DNA from: Polycladidibacter stylochi
GTDB lineage: Bacteria > Pseudomonadota > Alphaproteobacteria > Rhizobiales > Stappiaceae
DNA: 64,000 nt
Assembly: GCF_001562055.1 (NCBI RefSeq)
Contig: NZ_LLWE01000025.1
Location: 395,184-459,183, forward strand
Reading direction: 5' to 3'
Below are positions 9,931 through 18,731 of the stretch, piece by piece. The notes under the pieces are model-generated. The model did no database searches and was not told where the DNA came from. It saw only the letters and a list, made by a program, of their open reading frames with translations. Within the stretch, counting starts at the first letter, position 1; every line of letters starts with the position of its first letter. The position numbers were made by a program, and so were the translations under genes.

Positions 9931-10368
9931 ATGATCCGCTCTCCACAAATCCGTATTTTTATCGAAAAGCTCTATAACAGCAGCTTCATTCGCTTTTGCA
10001 TTGTTGGCACAACCGGACTGCTCGTTGATATTCTGGTACTCTATATTCTATTGGCTTGGACAAACCTTAACCCGTTTGAAGCACGTGTTCTTTCCATTTG
10101 GGCCGCCATGTCCAACAACTGGTTTCTAAATCGGGTATTTACATTTCAATCCACTAGGCACTCAACCCGATGGCGCCATATCACAAGCCAGTACCTGCGC
10201 TTTGTAATGGTTAATACACTAGGCGCATGCATCAACTATGCAGCTTATTCGCTCTTACTCATTTCTTTTGTGCAGCTTCCACCAACCTTAGCAGTTGCTA
10301 TCGCTACGTTTGCTTCACTAGCGTTTAATTATCTCGGCTCAAAGGCTTTTGCCTTTAGGAGTAATTAG
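9931..10368 (+). CDS. GtrA family membrane protein
   Basis: A 145-residue protein with four predicted membrane spans, typical of the GtrA family in length and pattern: FIRFCIVGTTGLLVDILVLYIL at the start, NNWFLNRVFTF after span 2, and FNYLGSKAFAF at the end. Family members are thought to help move lipid-linked sugars across the membrane for cell-surface glycosylation; the cargo here is unknown. It is not next to a glycosyltransferase, which would have supported a specific role. The ribosome binding site is weak. Confidence 0.87.
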   Translation: MIRSPQIRIFIEKLYNSSFIRFCIVGTTGLLVDILVLYILLAWTNLNPFEARVLSIWAAMSNNWFLNRVFTFQSTRHSTRWRHITSQYLRFVMVNTLGACINYAAYSLLLISFVQLPPTLAVAIATFASLAFNYLGSKAFAFRSN

Positions 10369-10537
10369 AATAAAGGCAATTTATCTCATTAACGTATAGA
10401 TAACCGCTCAAAATGATACCCCAGCATTGCCTTTGTATTGCCTTACTGGCGTATGTTTTTGGTCTTAATGCAACGCATATAATTCTTCATCGCGCATTCA
10501 GCGACACACTCTACCTATTGATTTAAGGAGGATTGAT

Positions 10538-10669
10538 ATGCAAACAACCAAATTACAAAGAATAGTAGCCCTAACCAGCACATGGCCAAACTGGTCACCG
10601 GTAAGCTATGCAAGCATTGCCGCTGCACTACCACTGTTTGCCTACATTGCAATGTATTTAACAAACTAG
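10538..10669 (+). CDS. Candidate 43-residue single-span membrane protein
   Basis: A 43-codon ATG frame with a strong Shine-Dalgarno sequence (AAGGAGG, 6 bases before ATG). The peptide has a polar amphipathic N-terminal half with two tryptophans (TSTWPNWSP), then a hydrophobic C-terminal stretch (YASIAAALPLFAYIAMYL) ending LTN. A hairpin follows at 10713. The strong ribosome binding site and the following hairpin favour a real gene. No family is recognised. Confidence 0.55.
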   Translation: MQTTKLQRIVALTSTWPNWSPVSYASIAAALPLFAYIAMYLTN

Positions 10670-10712
10670 CTATGAGTTATATTTCCAAGCACAAACAACA
10701 AGTGAGCATTAC

Positions 10713-10740
10713 AGGCCGGCAGCCATAACCCTGTCGGCCT
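10713..10740 (+). terminator. Hairpin after the 43-residue ORF
   Basis: AGGCCGGCAG at 10713-10722 pairs with CTGTCGGCCT at 10731-10740 (one G-T pair), with an 8-base loop. Only TCCTC follows rather than a T-run, so termination is plausible but not certain. Confidence 0.4.
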
Positions 10741-10869
10741 TCCTCTAACATCCCCGACAAAACAAATAGAAAATTTATCCTATACACATATAACAAAAAC
10801 TTCTACTTGCGAGCTATTGAAGAAAGTAGGATAGTTATAGCAACCAAATAATATTGCGGAGGAGAGAAT

Positions 10870-11277
10870 ATGGTCGACCTCAACCTGTCCGCTGCGTCAA
10901 TACGCATGATTGCCCAAAAAGCACGCGCTCTATCAACCTCAATTCCAGATACTTACGAGGACGGCCACGAAGGCGATATGAACTTCAATCCGGTCTCGCT
11001 AAAGCTCAACCGTTCTGCCGAAGGGCTCGCAGAGGAAGAAAATGACGACCTGCTGGACGATGAATTACGCGAGTTAATCGCAGATCTCAATGTTGACGAA
11101 GCAGCAGAGTTGGTTGCAATAACTTGGATAGGACGTGGCGATTTTGACCCAGCAGATTTTGATCAGGCGGTTATTGAGGCTAAGGAGCGGGCCACTAATT
11201 CCACTGCAACCTATTTACTTGGGCTTCCTCATTTGCCCGATCACTTGGAAAATGGCTTAAATGAGTTGCAACTATAG
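10870..11277 (+). CDS. DUF3775 domain protein
   Basis: A 135-residue acidic protein of the DUF3775 family, common in alphaproteobacteria and of unknown function. The family pattern is visible: an N-terminal SAASIRMIAQKARAL helix, DDELRELIADLNVDEAAELVAITWIGRGDFDP, then TYLLGLPHLPDHLENGL near the C-terminus. The ATG at 10870 has GGAGGAG a few bases upstream. It is cytoplasmic with no membrane segment. Neighbours are small membrane proteins of unknown role. Confidence 0.88.
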   Translation: MVDLNLSAASIRMIAQKARALSTSIPDTYEDGHEGDMNFNPVSLKLNRSAEGLAEEENDDLLDDELRELIADLNVDEAAELVAITWIGRGDFDPADFDQAVIEAKERATNSTATYLLGLPHLPDHLENGLNELQL

Positions 11278-11432
11278 TAGTGTATTTAGCAAAGGAATGG
11301 CTAATCTACTGAAATTTCCCTGACTATCTCTACGTATATTTGTAAACATACCCATAGACAGCAAAGTAAAAATATATAATCTCTACTTCATTCCATGAAT
11401 CATTGGGATACTAGGGAGCTTTGAGACAAGTT

Positions 11433-11597
11433 ATGACACTTTCAAAAAAGAATAGCCCGCTCTATAATTATAAAAAGAAGAACGAGTACACATTGTCTGA
11501 CCGAGATTCACAAAAATCACCTTGGCCGACAGCACTTGTAACTGCCGCTGCTGCTATTTCCCTGATACTCATAAGTCAGCTGGTATTTACTTCCTAA
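11433..11597 (+). CDS. Candidate 54-residue tail-anchored membrane protein
   Basis: A 54-codon frame starting ATG and ending TAA. About 30 polar, lysine- and tyrosine-rich residues (YNYKKKNEY) precede one C-terminal hydrophobic span (TALVTAAAAISLILISQLVF). The layout is that of a small single-span protein. The best ribosome binding site, GGGAG, is about 15 bases upstream, farther than usual. It lies between DUF3775 and the EamA transporter. No homologue is recognised. Confidence 0.4.
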   Translation: MTLSKKNSPLYNYKKKNEYTLSDRDSQKSPWPTALVTAAAAISLILISQLVFTS

Positions 11598-11826
11598 TCA
11601 ATTGATTTTATATCTTAAATACATTTACTCGCGATTACACAACGTTGTTACCCGACGACGTGCAACTACGAGAGAGCAAATTATGGCGAAATCTTGATTA
11701 TGCGCTATGCAATTTATATGTAAAATAACTAACCACCATTAGTTTCTGTTATAAATTTAGCTTCTGTAACGAACAACTGAGTAGAACTGTCTTGTATTAA
11801 ACAGGTCTCTGAAATAATTTGCCACT

Positions 11827-12729
11827 ATGTCTAGACCTGTCGCAAACCTTCTCCTTCTCTGTACCGGCCTGATTTGGGGCATGGCATTCATAGCACAATC
11901 AACCGCTATGGAATCTATGGGTCCCCTCCAATTCGTCGGTCTTCGCTTTTTACTAGCAGCATTCGTTATTTTGCCGTTACTGTTTTGGGAGGCAAAACGT
12001 AGTAATAAGTCGATTTTAAAAAAGAACACCTTACCCAGTATGCTAGCTGTCGGTCTTTGCTTTTTGCTGGGTAGCTTGTTGCAGCAATATGGTATCATCC
12101 TTACATCGGTGACCAACTCCGGCTTTTTGACGGCAGTTTATGTTGTGCTAACACCAATACTCGCCTTACTGATGTTTCGCCAACACCCGCACCCCTTAGT
12201 TTGGGTAGCCAGCCTTATAACGCTAGCAGGCGTTTATTTGCTCGGGGGGGGAAGCCTAACCAGCTTGAATATGGGCGATGCCTATATGCTGATAGGTGCT
12301 GTATTCTGGGCACTTCAAGTAATTCTTGTCGGGAAGCTCGGTGCTCAAACAGGCCGCCCAATTGCCATTGCCTTCATCCAATTTCTCATGGTTGGCTGTT
12401 TTGCAACAACGATAAGTTTGTTCACTGAACCAATCTCTATTGCAGTACTCAAGTCTGGTTGGGTTGAGCTTTTCTTTGCCGGTGTTTGTTCTGGTGGTAT
12501 TGCATTCACGCTGCAAGCTTTTGCCCAGCAATACACAAAGCCCGCAGATGCTGCCATTATGCTTTCATCCGAGGCACTCTTCGCGGCTCTATTTGCTGCG
12601 CTGTTACTAGGCGAGCGCATTCCGCCAATTGGTCTCATTGGCTGTGCACTTATCTTCCTCGCGATCTTAATGGTGGAGGTATTACCTCATCTTATTAAGA
12701 AAAAGGCTCAAGCAGGTTACACAAGCTAG
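11827..12729 (+). CDS. EamA/DMT family transporter
   Basis: A 300-residue inner-membrane protein with ten predicted helices in two EamA repeats, the normal size for drug/metabolite transporter superfamily exporters. Typical features are LLLCTGLIWGMAFIAQSTAM in helix 1, LLQQYGIILTSVTNSGFLTAVYVVLTPILALLMF in the first repeat, and DAAIMLSSEALFAALFAALLLGE in the second. The substrate cannot be inferred. No strong Shine-Dalgarno sequence precedes the start. A GC-rich hairpin follows at 12742. Confidence 0.88.
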   Translation: MSRPVANLLLLCTGLIWGMAFIAQSTAMESMGPLQFVGLRFLLAAFVILPLLFWEAKRSNKSILKKNTLPSMLAVGLCFLLGSLLQQYGIILTSVTNSGFLTAVYVVLTPILALLMFRQHPHPLVWVASLITLAGVYLLGGGSLTSLNMGDAYMLIGAVFWALQVILVGKLGAQTGRPIAIAFIQFLMVGCFATTISLFTEPISIAVLKSGWVELFFAGVCSGGIAFTLQAFAQQYTKPADAAIMLSSEALFAALFAALLLGERIPPIGLIGCALIFLAILMVEVLPHLIKKKAQAGYTS

Positions 12730-12741
12730 CTCAATTGTGAG

Positions 12742-12760
12742 GCTGGGCAAAGCGCCCAGC
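12742..12760 (+). terminator. Hairpin after the EamA gene
   Basis: GCTGGGC at 12742-12748 pairs with GCCCAGC at 12754-12760 around AAAGC. Only TTC follows, so the T-run is poor. Its place 13 bases after the stop suggests a terminator. Confidence 0.45.
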
Positions 12761-12875
12761 TTCAATAGCCTATAAGTTCATTTTGACAATTAAATATTAC
12801 ACGTGTTGAGTTATAACCGGGTTCAAGTAATCTGCGCAGTTTAATGCTCCAGCCAGACAAGCACCTTACTCATGT

Positions 12876-13370
12876 TTAGCCCTCCCCACCGGCCAAATGA
12901 GCGCGTAGGAACCAGGCCATTTTCTCATGTTTAAGAATTAGATCCTCCATTAGGCTAATCGTACCCACATCATGTTGCCGCTGCTCAATACTGTCGTGGT
13001 ACAAACGTAATTCACGTACAATTGCCTCATGGTCCTGTACAAGCGCACTCACCATCTCCTGTGCATCTGGCAAAGGCTTGCTATGAGGTATTTCCTTAAG
13101 CCGCGTATGCTCATGAAATGCGTGCATCGAACCAAGAGGGTGGCAACCAAGTGCACGCATTCGCTCGGCGACGTCATCAACAATTTCAATAAGTGAGTGA
13201 TACTGCTCATCAAGCAACATATGCTGACTGAGAAACGAGTTCCCACGAATATTCCAATGACAGTTCCATGTCTTAACCAGTAAGACAAATTCATCGGCAA
13301 GAAGACTATTCAAAACTTTCGCGGTTTGCTCACGCGCACTGCTGGTTAAACCTAACGACGCCTGTTCCAT
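12876..13370 (-). CDS. dps: Dps family DNA-binding ferritin
   Basis: A 164-residue mini-ferritin that stores iron and protects DNA from peroxide as a 12-subunit shell. The four-helix ferritin pattern is present. The inter-subunit ferroxidase ligands sit in KTWNCHWNIRG (His) and LLDEQYHSLIEIVDDVAERM (His/Asp/Glu region). The C-terminal helix has ILKHEKMAWFLRAHL. The start at 13370 has GAGG close upstream. A 10-bp inverted repeat lies 16-42 bases upstream of the start, a likely control element. Confidence 0.92.
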   Translation of the reverse strand: MEQASLGLTSSAREQTAKVLNSLLADEFVLLVKTWNCHWNIRGNSFLSQHMLLDEQYHSLIEIVDDVAERMRALGCHPLGSMHAFHEHTRLKEIPHSKPLPDAQEMVSALVQDHEAIVRELRLYHDSIEQRQHDVGTISLMEDLILKHEKMAWFLRAHLAGGEG

Positions 13371-13385
13371 GCATGCCTCTACAAT

Positions 13386-13412
13386 TACATTGTTGTTGCA
13401 GGCAACAATGTA
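13386..13412 (-). promoter_or_regulatory. Inverted repeat in the dps leader or promoter
   Basis: TACATTGTTG at 13386-13395 and CAACAATGTA at 13403-13412 are exact reverse complements with a 7-base spacer. A nested GTTGC/GCAAC pair also exists in the core. It ends 16 bases before the dps ATG, so it may be a repressor operator or an mRNA hairpin that masks the ribosome binding site. Which regulator would bind is not known. Confidence 0.45.
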
Positions 13413-13516
13413 AACAGAAGGAATGAGGCAAGCTTTGCAAAGCCCGTTAAAATAAGCTTGAATGACGTAAGGATAAATCAGGAACTTTCATCTTCATCTC
13501 ACCCAAGCTTTAACGA

Positions 13517-16291
13517 CTATTTTTTAGGATGACCGCGCGTACCGGGGCGTCCAGCGGTGCTACGCCCACGTTGCTTCCCTGTTGTCGCATCGCTCAATGG
13601 TATCGCCACATGAGCACCCATTTCATCTAAACTAGGTTTATGAGCCCGGCTTTTCTGAGGGATATTTCCCTTTGCGCCATATTTTTTCTGTCCCTCAAAA
13701 CCACCGGATTTTTGCTCCACATCCCGTTGGCGCGCCATCGGATCATCACTAAGTACCATTTCGGTTTCTTGCAAACGTTTCACTTCATCACGTAAGCGCG
13801 CAGCTGTTTCAAATTCAAGATTTGCCGCTGCTTCAAGCATTTGCTTTTCAAGGTCCTCTATATGTGCCTTTAGGTTATGGCCAATAGTAGCTCCCTCCTC
13901 TGCAAAGCCAGAATCAACACTCACATGATCTTGCTCGTAGACACTTTCAAGAATATCCCCAATGTTCTTGCGGACACTTTCAGGGGTAATACCATTATCA
14001 AGATTGTAAGCTTCTTGCTTCTCACGTCGGCGATTGGTCTCACCTATTGCCCGCTCCATGGAGCCGGTCATTCGATCCGCATATAGAATGACCCGCCCAT
14101 CAACATTACGAGCTGCACGACCAATTGTCTGAATAAGTGATGTTTCCGAGCGCAAAAAGCCCTCCTTATCAGCATCAAGTATAGCAACTAAAGAGCACTC
14201 GGGAATATCGAGCCCCTCACGCAACAAGTTAATACCGATAAGGACATCAAACACGCCAAGCCGTAAGTCTCTAATAATTTCAATACGTTCTAACGTATCT
14301 ATATCCGAGTGCATATAACGGACGCGAACACCGTTATCGTGTAGATACTCGGTTAAATCCTCTGCCATCCGTTTGGTCAGTGTTGTGACAAGGCTACGGT
14401 TTCCACGCAGCGCTTGCTGCTGCACTTCACCCAAAAGATCATCAACTTGCGTTTTAGCGGGACGAATTTCAATATCAGGATCAGTTAATCCTGTAGGGCG
14501 AATAACCTGCTCGGCAAAAGTACCGCCAGACTCATCCATTTCCCAAGACCCCGGTGTGGCAGAAACCGCAATAGTTTGCGGCCGCATCGCATCCCACTCT
14601 TCAAATCGTAATGGCCGATTGTCCATACAAGATGGCAAGCGGAACCCATATTCAGCCAGCGTTGCTTTACGACGAAAGTCACCACGATACATCGCACCAA
14701 TCTGCGGAACCGTAACATGACTTTCATCGATAAAAACAAGTGCATTATCAGGTAAATACTCAAAGAGCGTTGGGGGTGGTTCCCCCGGAGCACGCCCGGT
14801 CAGGTAACGGGAATAGTTTTCAATACCAGCGCATGCGCCGGTTGCCTCAATCATCTCAATATCAAAAGTACAGCGCTGATCCAATCTCTGAGCTTCAAGT
14901 AAGCGCCCATGGTCATTCAACTCTTGCAGTCGCGCCTTAAGCTCGGCTTTAATTTTCTTAACAGCCTGATTTAGCGTGGGCTTAGGAGTCACATAGTGCG
15001 AGTTGGCATAGATTTTAACTTCTTGAAGCTCCCCCGATTTTTGACCGGTCAATGGGTCAAATTCAGTTATGGCCTCGATCTCGTCACCCCATAACGAAAT
15101 ACGCCAGGCGCGGTCTTCATAGTGCGCTGGAAAAACTTCTATCGTATCGCCACGAACCCGAAATGTGCCACGCTGGAAAGCCGCATCATTTCGCTTGTAT
15201 TGTAGAGCAACCAAGTCAGCTAGTAACTGGCGTTGCTCTATCCGCTCGCCCACCTTCATTGAAAAGGTCATTTCAGTATAGGTTTCTACCGAACCAATAC
15301 CGTAAATACACGAAACCGAAGCCACAATAATTACATCATCACGCTCCAATAGTGCACGTGTTGCCGCGTGGCGCATCCGGTCAATTTGCTCGTTTACCGA
15401 GCTCTCTTTTTCAATGAATGTATCCGAGCGTGGCACATAGGCTTCAGGCTGATAGTAATCATAGTAGGAAACAAAATACTCAACAGCATTGTCGGGGAAA
15501 AAAGCTTTAAACTCCCCATACAGTTGGGCTGCAAGTGTCTTATTGGGTGCTAAAATCAAGGCTGGTCGCTGTGTTTGCGCTATAACCTGCGCCATACTGA
15601 ATGTCTTACCAGATCCAGTAACCCCTAATAGAACCTGGGTTTTATCATCAGTTTGAACACCCGAAACCAATTCAGCAATCGCAGTTGGTTGGTCACCTTT
15701 CGGCTCAAACGGGGAATCCAGTCGAAAAGAGACCCCACCCTCGGACTTTTCGGGGCGCTCTGGCCGGTGAGGTACCCATGATTCTTCGCTATCAGCCAAT
15801 CCTCGTTCAATACGATCAGCCAAGGCTTGTACCGTGGCAGTTGCTCCGGTAACAGCTGGTTCTTTGGCTTTTTTCTTTTTCCGCTTATTGTCTTTTCTAT
15901 GTTTTTCTAGAAGCACCTCGGCCTCTTCAAGAGACATATCAACACCAGCAACAGCGCTTAAACCGCCCTCAACACGTTCGCGTGGCGTTTGCCCGGCACC
16001 AAGAGAAGTGCCACGTACAGTTCGGTTGGCTTGAGCATCTTGCTTTTTATTAGCTGCACTCTTTTTAGAGGTTGAACGAGCTGATACAGACTTTTTCTTG
16101 TTTTGTGATGCCTGTTCTTTTTCTAGTTTGCTTATAGTCTCGTTTAGCTGTTCGTCGCCAATCGCTTCGGCCCAACGTTCAATTCCACCATCAGGCAATT
16201 CAGCAATAAATGCCGCTTGAGGCGCTTCTGCAAAGCCCTCCTCATTAATTTCATCATTGACTTGATTTCGAGATGACGTTGGCTTTTTCAT
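13517..16291 (-). CDS. uvrB: Excinuclease ABC subunit UvrB with long N-terminal extension
   Basis: The DNA damage-recognition helicase of nucleotide excision repair. The 924-residue protein is well over the roughly 670 of E. coli UvrB. Residues 1 to about 185 form a lysine-rich, low-complexity extension (for example KKKKAKEP), and the core starts near [17 protein letters not shown]. Seen in order are the Walker A VTGSGKTF, the beta-hairpin region [18 protein letters not shown], helicase motifs to QTIGRAARN, and a C-terminal UVR domain. GGAG lies 7 bases upstream of the ATG. A LexA-type box at 16352-16366 suggests SOS control. Confidence 0.95.
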   Translation of the reverse strand: MKKPTSSRNQVNDEINEEGFAEAPQAAFIAELPDGGIERWAEAIGDEQLNETISKLEKEQASQNKKKSVSARSTSKKSAANKKQDAQANRTVRGTSLGAGQTPRERVEGGLSAVAGVDMSLEEAEVLLEKHRKDNKRKKKKAKEPAVTGATATVQALADRIERGLADSEESWVPHRPERPEKSEGGVSFRLDSPFEPKGDQPTAIAELVSGVQTDDKTQVLLGVTGSGKTFSMAQVIAQTQRPALILAPNKTLAAQLYGEFKAFFPDNAVEYFVSYYDYYQPEAYVPRSDTFIEKESSVNEQIDRMRHAATRALLERDDVIIVASVSCIYGIGSVETYTEMTFSMKVGERIEQRQLLADLVALQYKRNDAAFQRGTFRVRGDTIEVFPAHYEDRAWRISLWGDEIEAITEFDPLTGQKSGELQEVKIYANSHYVTPKPTLNQAVKKIKAELKARLQELNDHGRLLEAQRLDQRCTFDIEMIEATGACAGIENYSRYLTGRAPGEPPPTLFEYLPDNALVFIDESHVTVPQIGAMYRGDFRRKATLAEYGFRLPSCMDNRPLRFEEWDAMRPQTIAVSATPGSWEMDESGGTFAEQVIRPTGLTDPDIEIRPAKTQVDDLLGEVQQQALRGNRSLVTTLTKRMAEDLTEYLHDNGVRVRYMHSDIDTLERIEIIRDLRLGVFDVLIGINLLREGLDIPECSLVAILDADKEGFLRSETSLIQTIGRAARNVDGRVILYADRMTGSMERAIGETNRRREKQEAYNLDNGITPESVRKNIGDILESVYEQDHVSVDSGFAEEGATIGHNLKAHIEDLEKQMLEAAANLEFETAARLRDEVKRLQETEMVLSDDPMARQRDVEQKSGGFEGQKKYGAKGNIPQKSRAHKPSLDEMGAHVAIPLSDATTGKQRGRSTAGRPGTRGHPKK

Positions 16292-16351
16292 GGCGCACTC
16301 CGCTAATCAATGGCCACACTATCTTCTAAAGGCTCACCAAAATCAAGCATT

Positions 16352-16366
16352 GTTCATCTTTTGTTC
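16352..16366 (-). promoter_or_regulatory. LexA (SOS) box upstream of uvrB
   Basis: GTTC at 16352-16355 and GTTC at 16363-16366 with exactly 7 bases between them. This matches the GTTC-N7-GTTC direct repeat bound by alphaproteobacterial LexA. It lies 61-75 bases upstream of the uvrB start. A possible -10 (TATTAT on the reverse strand, 16374-16379) sits just upstream of it, so bound LexA would block uvrB transcription. Confidence 0.65.
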
Positions 16367-16511
16367 AATGAACATAATACGCCGACTTCGATGAAGTCAG
16401 TTAGTATTTAATTTAGTATAACCAGATAAAAACAAACAATTATTAGATAAAAAACAAATTCAAAACCACTTTTGTTTTAGCATCATAAAAAAATCAGAAA
16501 AGACCATCCAA

Positions 16512-16997
16512 GTGCCAAATAAAATTATAGAAATAATATTTATCTTAACTTTACCACTATTTCTTTTAGTGGCTAGAGGCGGTTATGTCCATGCTGCTGG
16601 TAGCCCCCCCATATCCAGCCGTTTCACGGCACAAGTAAAGCATGCCCAAGGCATTCATCTTGATGGGAGACCAGCACCAGAGTTCAAAACAGCCTGTCTT
16701 AAGCGCTACAGCCAATTCATCGGACCAAAAGCAATTGCTACATATAACTCAAAACCAAATCCTATAGTGATAATGAGTTATTTAAACACAACCATAAAGC
16801 TCGAGAAAATGAAGATTACACAATTAAGTGCTTTCTTCACCACGAGGCTACCTGAAAATCTACATAGCCAAGGCCTAAGGCACATCATCTTTGTTTTACC
16901 GCAGGGAACAAGCCAGCCCCTTTTGCATTTGCAATTACAGTTAAACGCTACAAGTCAATGTTATCTTGGCTCAAAGCCGCTTGGAATAATCAAATAA
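16512..16997 (+). CDS. Putative secreted protein of unknown function
   Basis: A 161-residue frame with a GTG start at 16512. The N-terminus (PNKIIEIIFILTLPLFLLVARGGYVHAAG) is a clear signal peptide with cleavage near HAA. The mature part has two cysteines and no recognisable domain. Only a weak purine stretch precedes the start, so the start is uncertain. It is divergent from uvrB and convergent with the FadL-like gene. No family is known to me. Confidence 0.55.
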   Translation: MPNKIIEIIFILTLPLFLLVARGGYVHAAGSPPISSRFTAQVKHAQGIHLDGRPAPEFKTACLKRYSQFIGPKAIATYNSKPNPIVIMSYLNTTIKLEKMKITQLSAFFTTRLPENLHSQGLRHIIFVLPQGTSQPLLHLQLQLNATSQCYLGSKPLGIIK

Positions 16998-17022
16998 AAA
17001 GGCGCACCAACAAGGATGCGCC
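16996..17022 (-). terminator. Terminator of the FadL-like gene
   Basis: On the reverse strand GGCGCA (17017-17022) pairs with TGCGCC (17001-17006), followed by TTTTTA. It is 25 bases beyond the stop of the FadL-like gene. The stem is short (6 bp). Confidence 0.6.
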
Positions 17023-17046
17023 AGATCAGTGAAAACCTAATACAAT

Positions 17047-18321
17047 TTAGAATGCCAGCCGTATTTTCGAACTTACTGCGAAGTTCCATGAAGAATCATA
17101 GTCATATGTTGCGGCAAGCCCTGTAGGTACATTGCTGTCCAAAATGCGGATTTCTTCATCCTCACTTGCGCTCTTATAAATCGCAGCTGTACCAAGTGAG
17201 AACTTCACATTGTCATTTACGTCGTAGGAAAACCCGACACCCAAATTGTAAGTGTCAGAGTAGCTTCCTCCAATACCTTTATCCCATGTTAAGCTTGTGC
17301 CCACACCCAGCTTATCGGTCAACTGGTGCTTAACAAAGCCGCGTACTGTCCACCCGTCACTATATCCGAGCACACGTGTGCGGAATGACTTATCTGCAAA
17401 GTCAACACGAAGTTCATCTAGTGTACTCCAGTCCATCCACTTGGCACCTAAGCCAACTAGCCACCCTGGCGCAACGCCGGATTGCAATGCTACCTCAACT
17501 GATTGCGGCAATGTAACAGAGGCCGTACCAGGGCGAGCTGGTATCATGCCTAACCCCTCAATGGTTCTGTTACCTTCTAAATCAACAGTCGTTTTTGAAT
17601 CATAACTAACAACAGCCCGCAATGCATATTCCGGCAATTCATAGGCCGCCCCGACGCGCCAGCCAACACCTACCGAGTTGGAATTAAAGTCCAATATGGC
17701 CTTATAATCCTTCCGCGGGTCCAAAACCGATGTAGGTAAAGAAACGCCCTGCTTTGCCAAACTAGCTGTAATAATTGAGCCATGCGCATATGTCGTGGAA
17801 TAATAGGAAAGATCCATAGCGCGTGCACCGCCAAAGATACGAATATTATCGTTTTCACTCAGTTGAAACTTATAGGCACACATACCATCAATGGCTAAGC
17901 TCGTAGCATCAGTTGAGTCAATTTGGTAACGCCCTATCCAATTTTCGGAGAATTGCTCGCTTATCTCCCAAGGGTTATGGACTTTAGCCATACAATCCAA
18001 ATTATCAACCACACGGAACTTAGCGGCAAAACCATAACGCCACACATTAGGGGTTAGAGGAGATGTTGTTGAGCCATCACTAACATCAATGGCAGCAACT
18101 GTTGTAGGGGGGGTAAAACCTAACCGCTTTGCTTTGGTGTTTTTCACTTCAACATTTCGATTAACAACCGTTGCGCCCAGCTCAAAGACGTATTTCTCTT
18201 TTGCAAATAAAATATCAAATGAGCCTAATCCTTGAGTGTCGTAGCCACCAGCCATAGCCGAAGTCGAACCGGCAACAAACAAAGTGGCAACCACACTTTT
18301 CTTAAATACCCCAGAAATCAT
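17047..18321 (-). CDS. OmpP1/FadL family outer membrane transporter
   Basis: A 424-residue outer membrane barrel of the FadL/TodX type, which lets hydrophobic substrates such as long-chain fatty acids cross the outer membrane. A signal peptide (GVFKKSVVATLFVAGSTSAMAGG) is followed by GGYDTQGLGSFDILFAK. C-terminal strands such as LGVGTSLTWDKGIGGSYSDTY and NVKFSLGTAAIYKS follow, ending in phenylalanine (KIRLAF) as outer membrane proteins do. The ATG at 18321 is chosen for the GGGGGGA just upstream; the longer frame starts with TTG. The substrate is not predictable. Confidence 0.87.
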   Translation of the reverse strand: MISGVFKKSVVATLFVAGSTSAMAGGYDTQGLGSFDILFAKEKYVFELGATVVNRNVEVKNTKAKRLGFTPPTTVAAIDVSDGSTTSPLTPNVWRYGFAAKFRVVDNLDCMAKVHNPWEISEQFSENWIGRYQIDSTDATSLAIDGMCAYKFQLSENDNIRIFGGARAMDLSYYSTTYAHGSIITASLAKQGVSLPTSVLDPRKDYKAILDFNSNSVGVGWRVGAAYELPEYALRAVVSYDSKTTVDLEGNRTIEGLGMIPARPGTASVTLPQSVEVALQSGVAPGWLVGLGAKWMDWSTLDELRVDFADKSFRTRVLGYSDGWTVRGFVKHQLTDKLGVGTSLTWDKGIGGSYSDTYNLGVGFSYDVNDNVKFSLGTAAIYKSASEDEEIRILDSNVPTGLAATYDYDSSWNFAVSSKIRLAF

Positions 18322-18731
18322 ATATCCCCCCAACCAACAAAAGGTCGTTACAAAAAGTTAGAATTTTTCAGCTGTGGCTATCACCATCAACTATTAGTTA
18401 CTTGAAGATATGTAAAATTTGTCATTGATTGAAATCATAGGTATAAAAATATAAGGGTCAATACATACAATTGATGCAATTTTCTGGGATAACAGGGTTG
18501 TAAATATCGTATTGAGCAATATTAATAATCAAAATGCCGACAAAAGGTTCATTTGCACTAATATTTCAGTATCTACATTCTGATATAGGTGAATTTTTCT
18601 TAATTTAATCCTGGCATTAATTTCAAGTTTGCCAAGTAAATATAAATATATAAAAAGAACAGTGTCATATTTACAACAAATTTATGACATTGTGCCAACT
18701 GGAATCTTTAATACGATATCGCGTAGGACTA
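18322..18731. other. AT-rich intergenic region
   Basis: About 410 bases between the FadL-like gene and the 3' end of the DUF1624 gene. It is strongly AT-rich and must contain the FadL promoter. A forward frame at 18629-18967 overlaps the DUF1624 gene in antisense and looks like its shadow. Nothing else can be supported. Confidence 0.4.
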
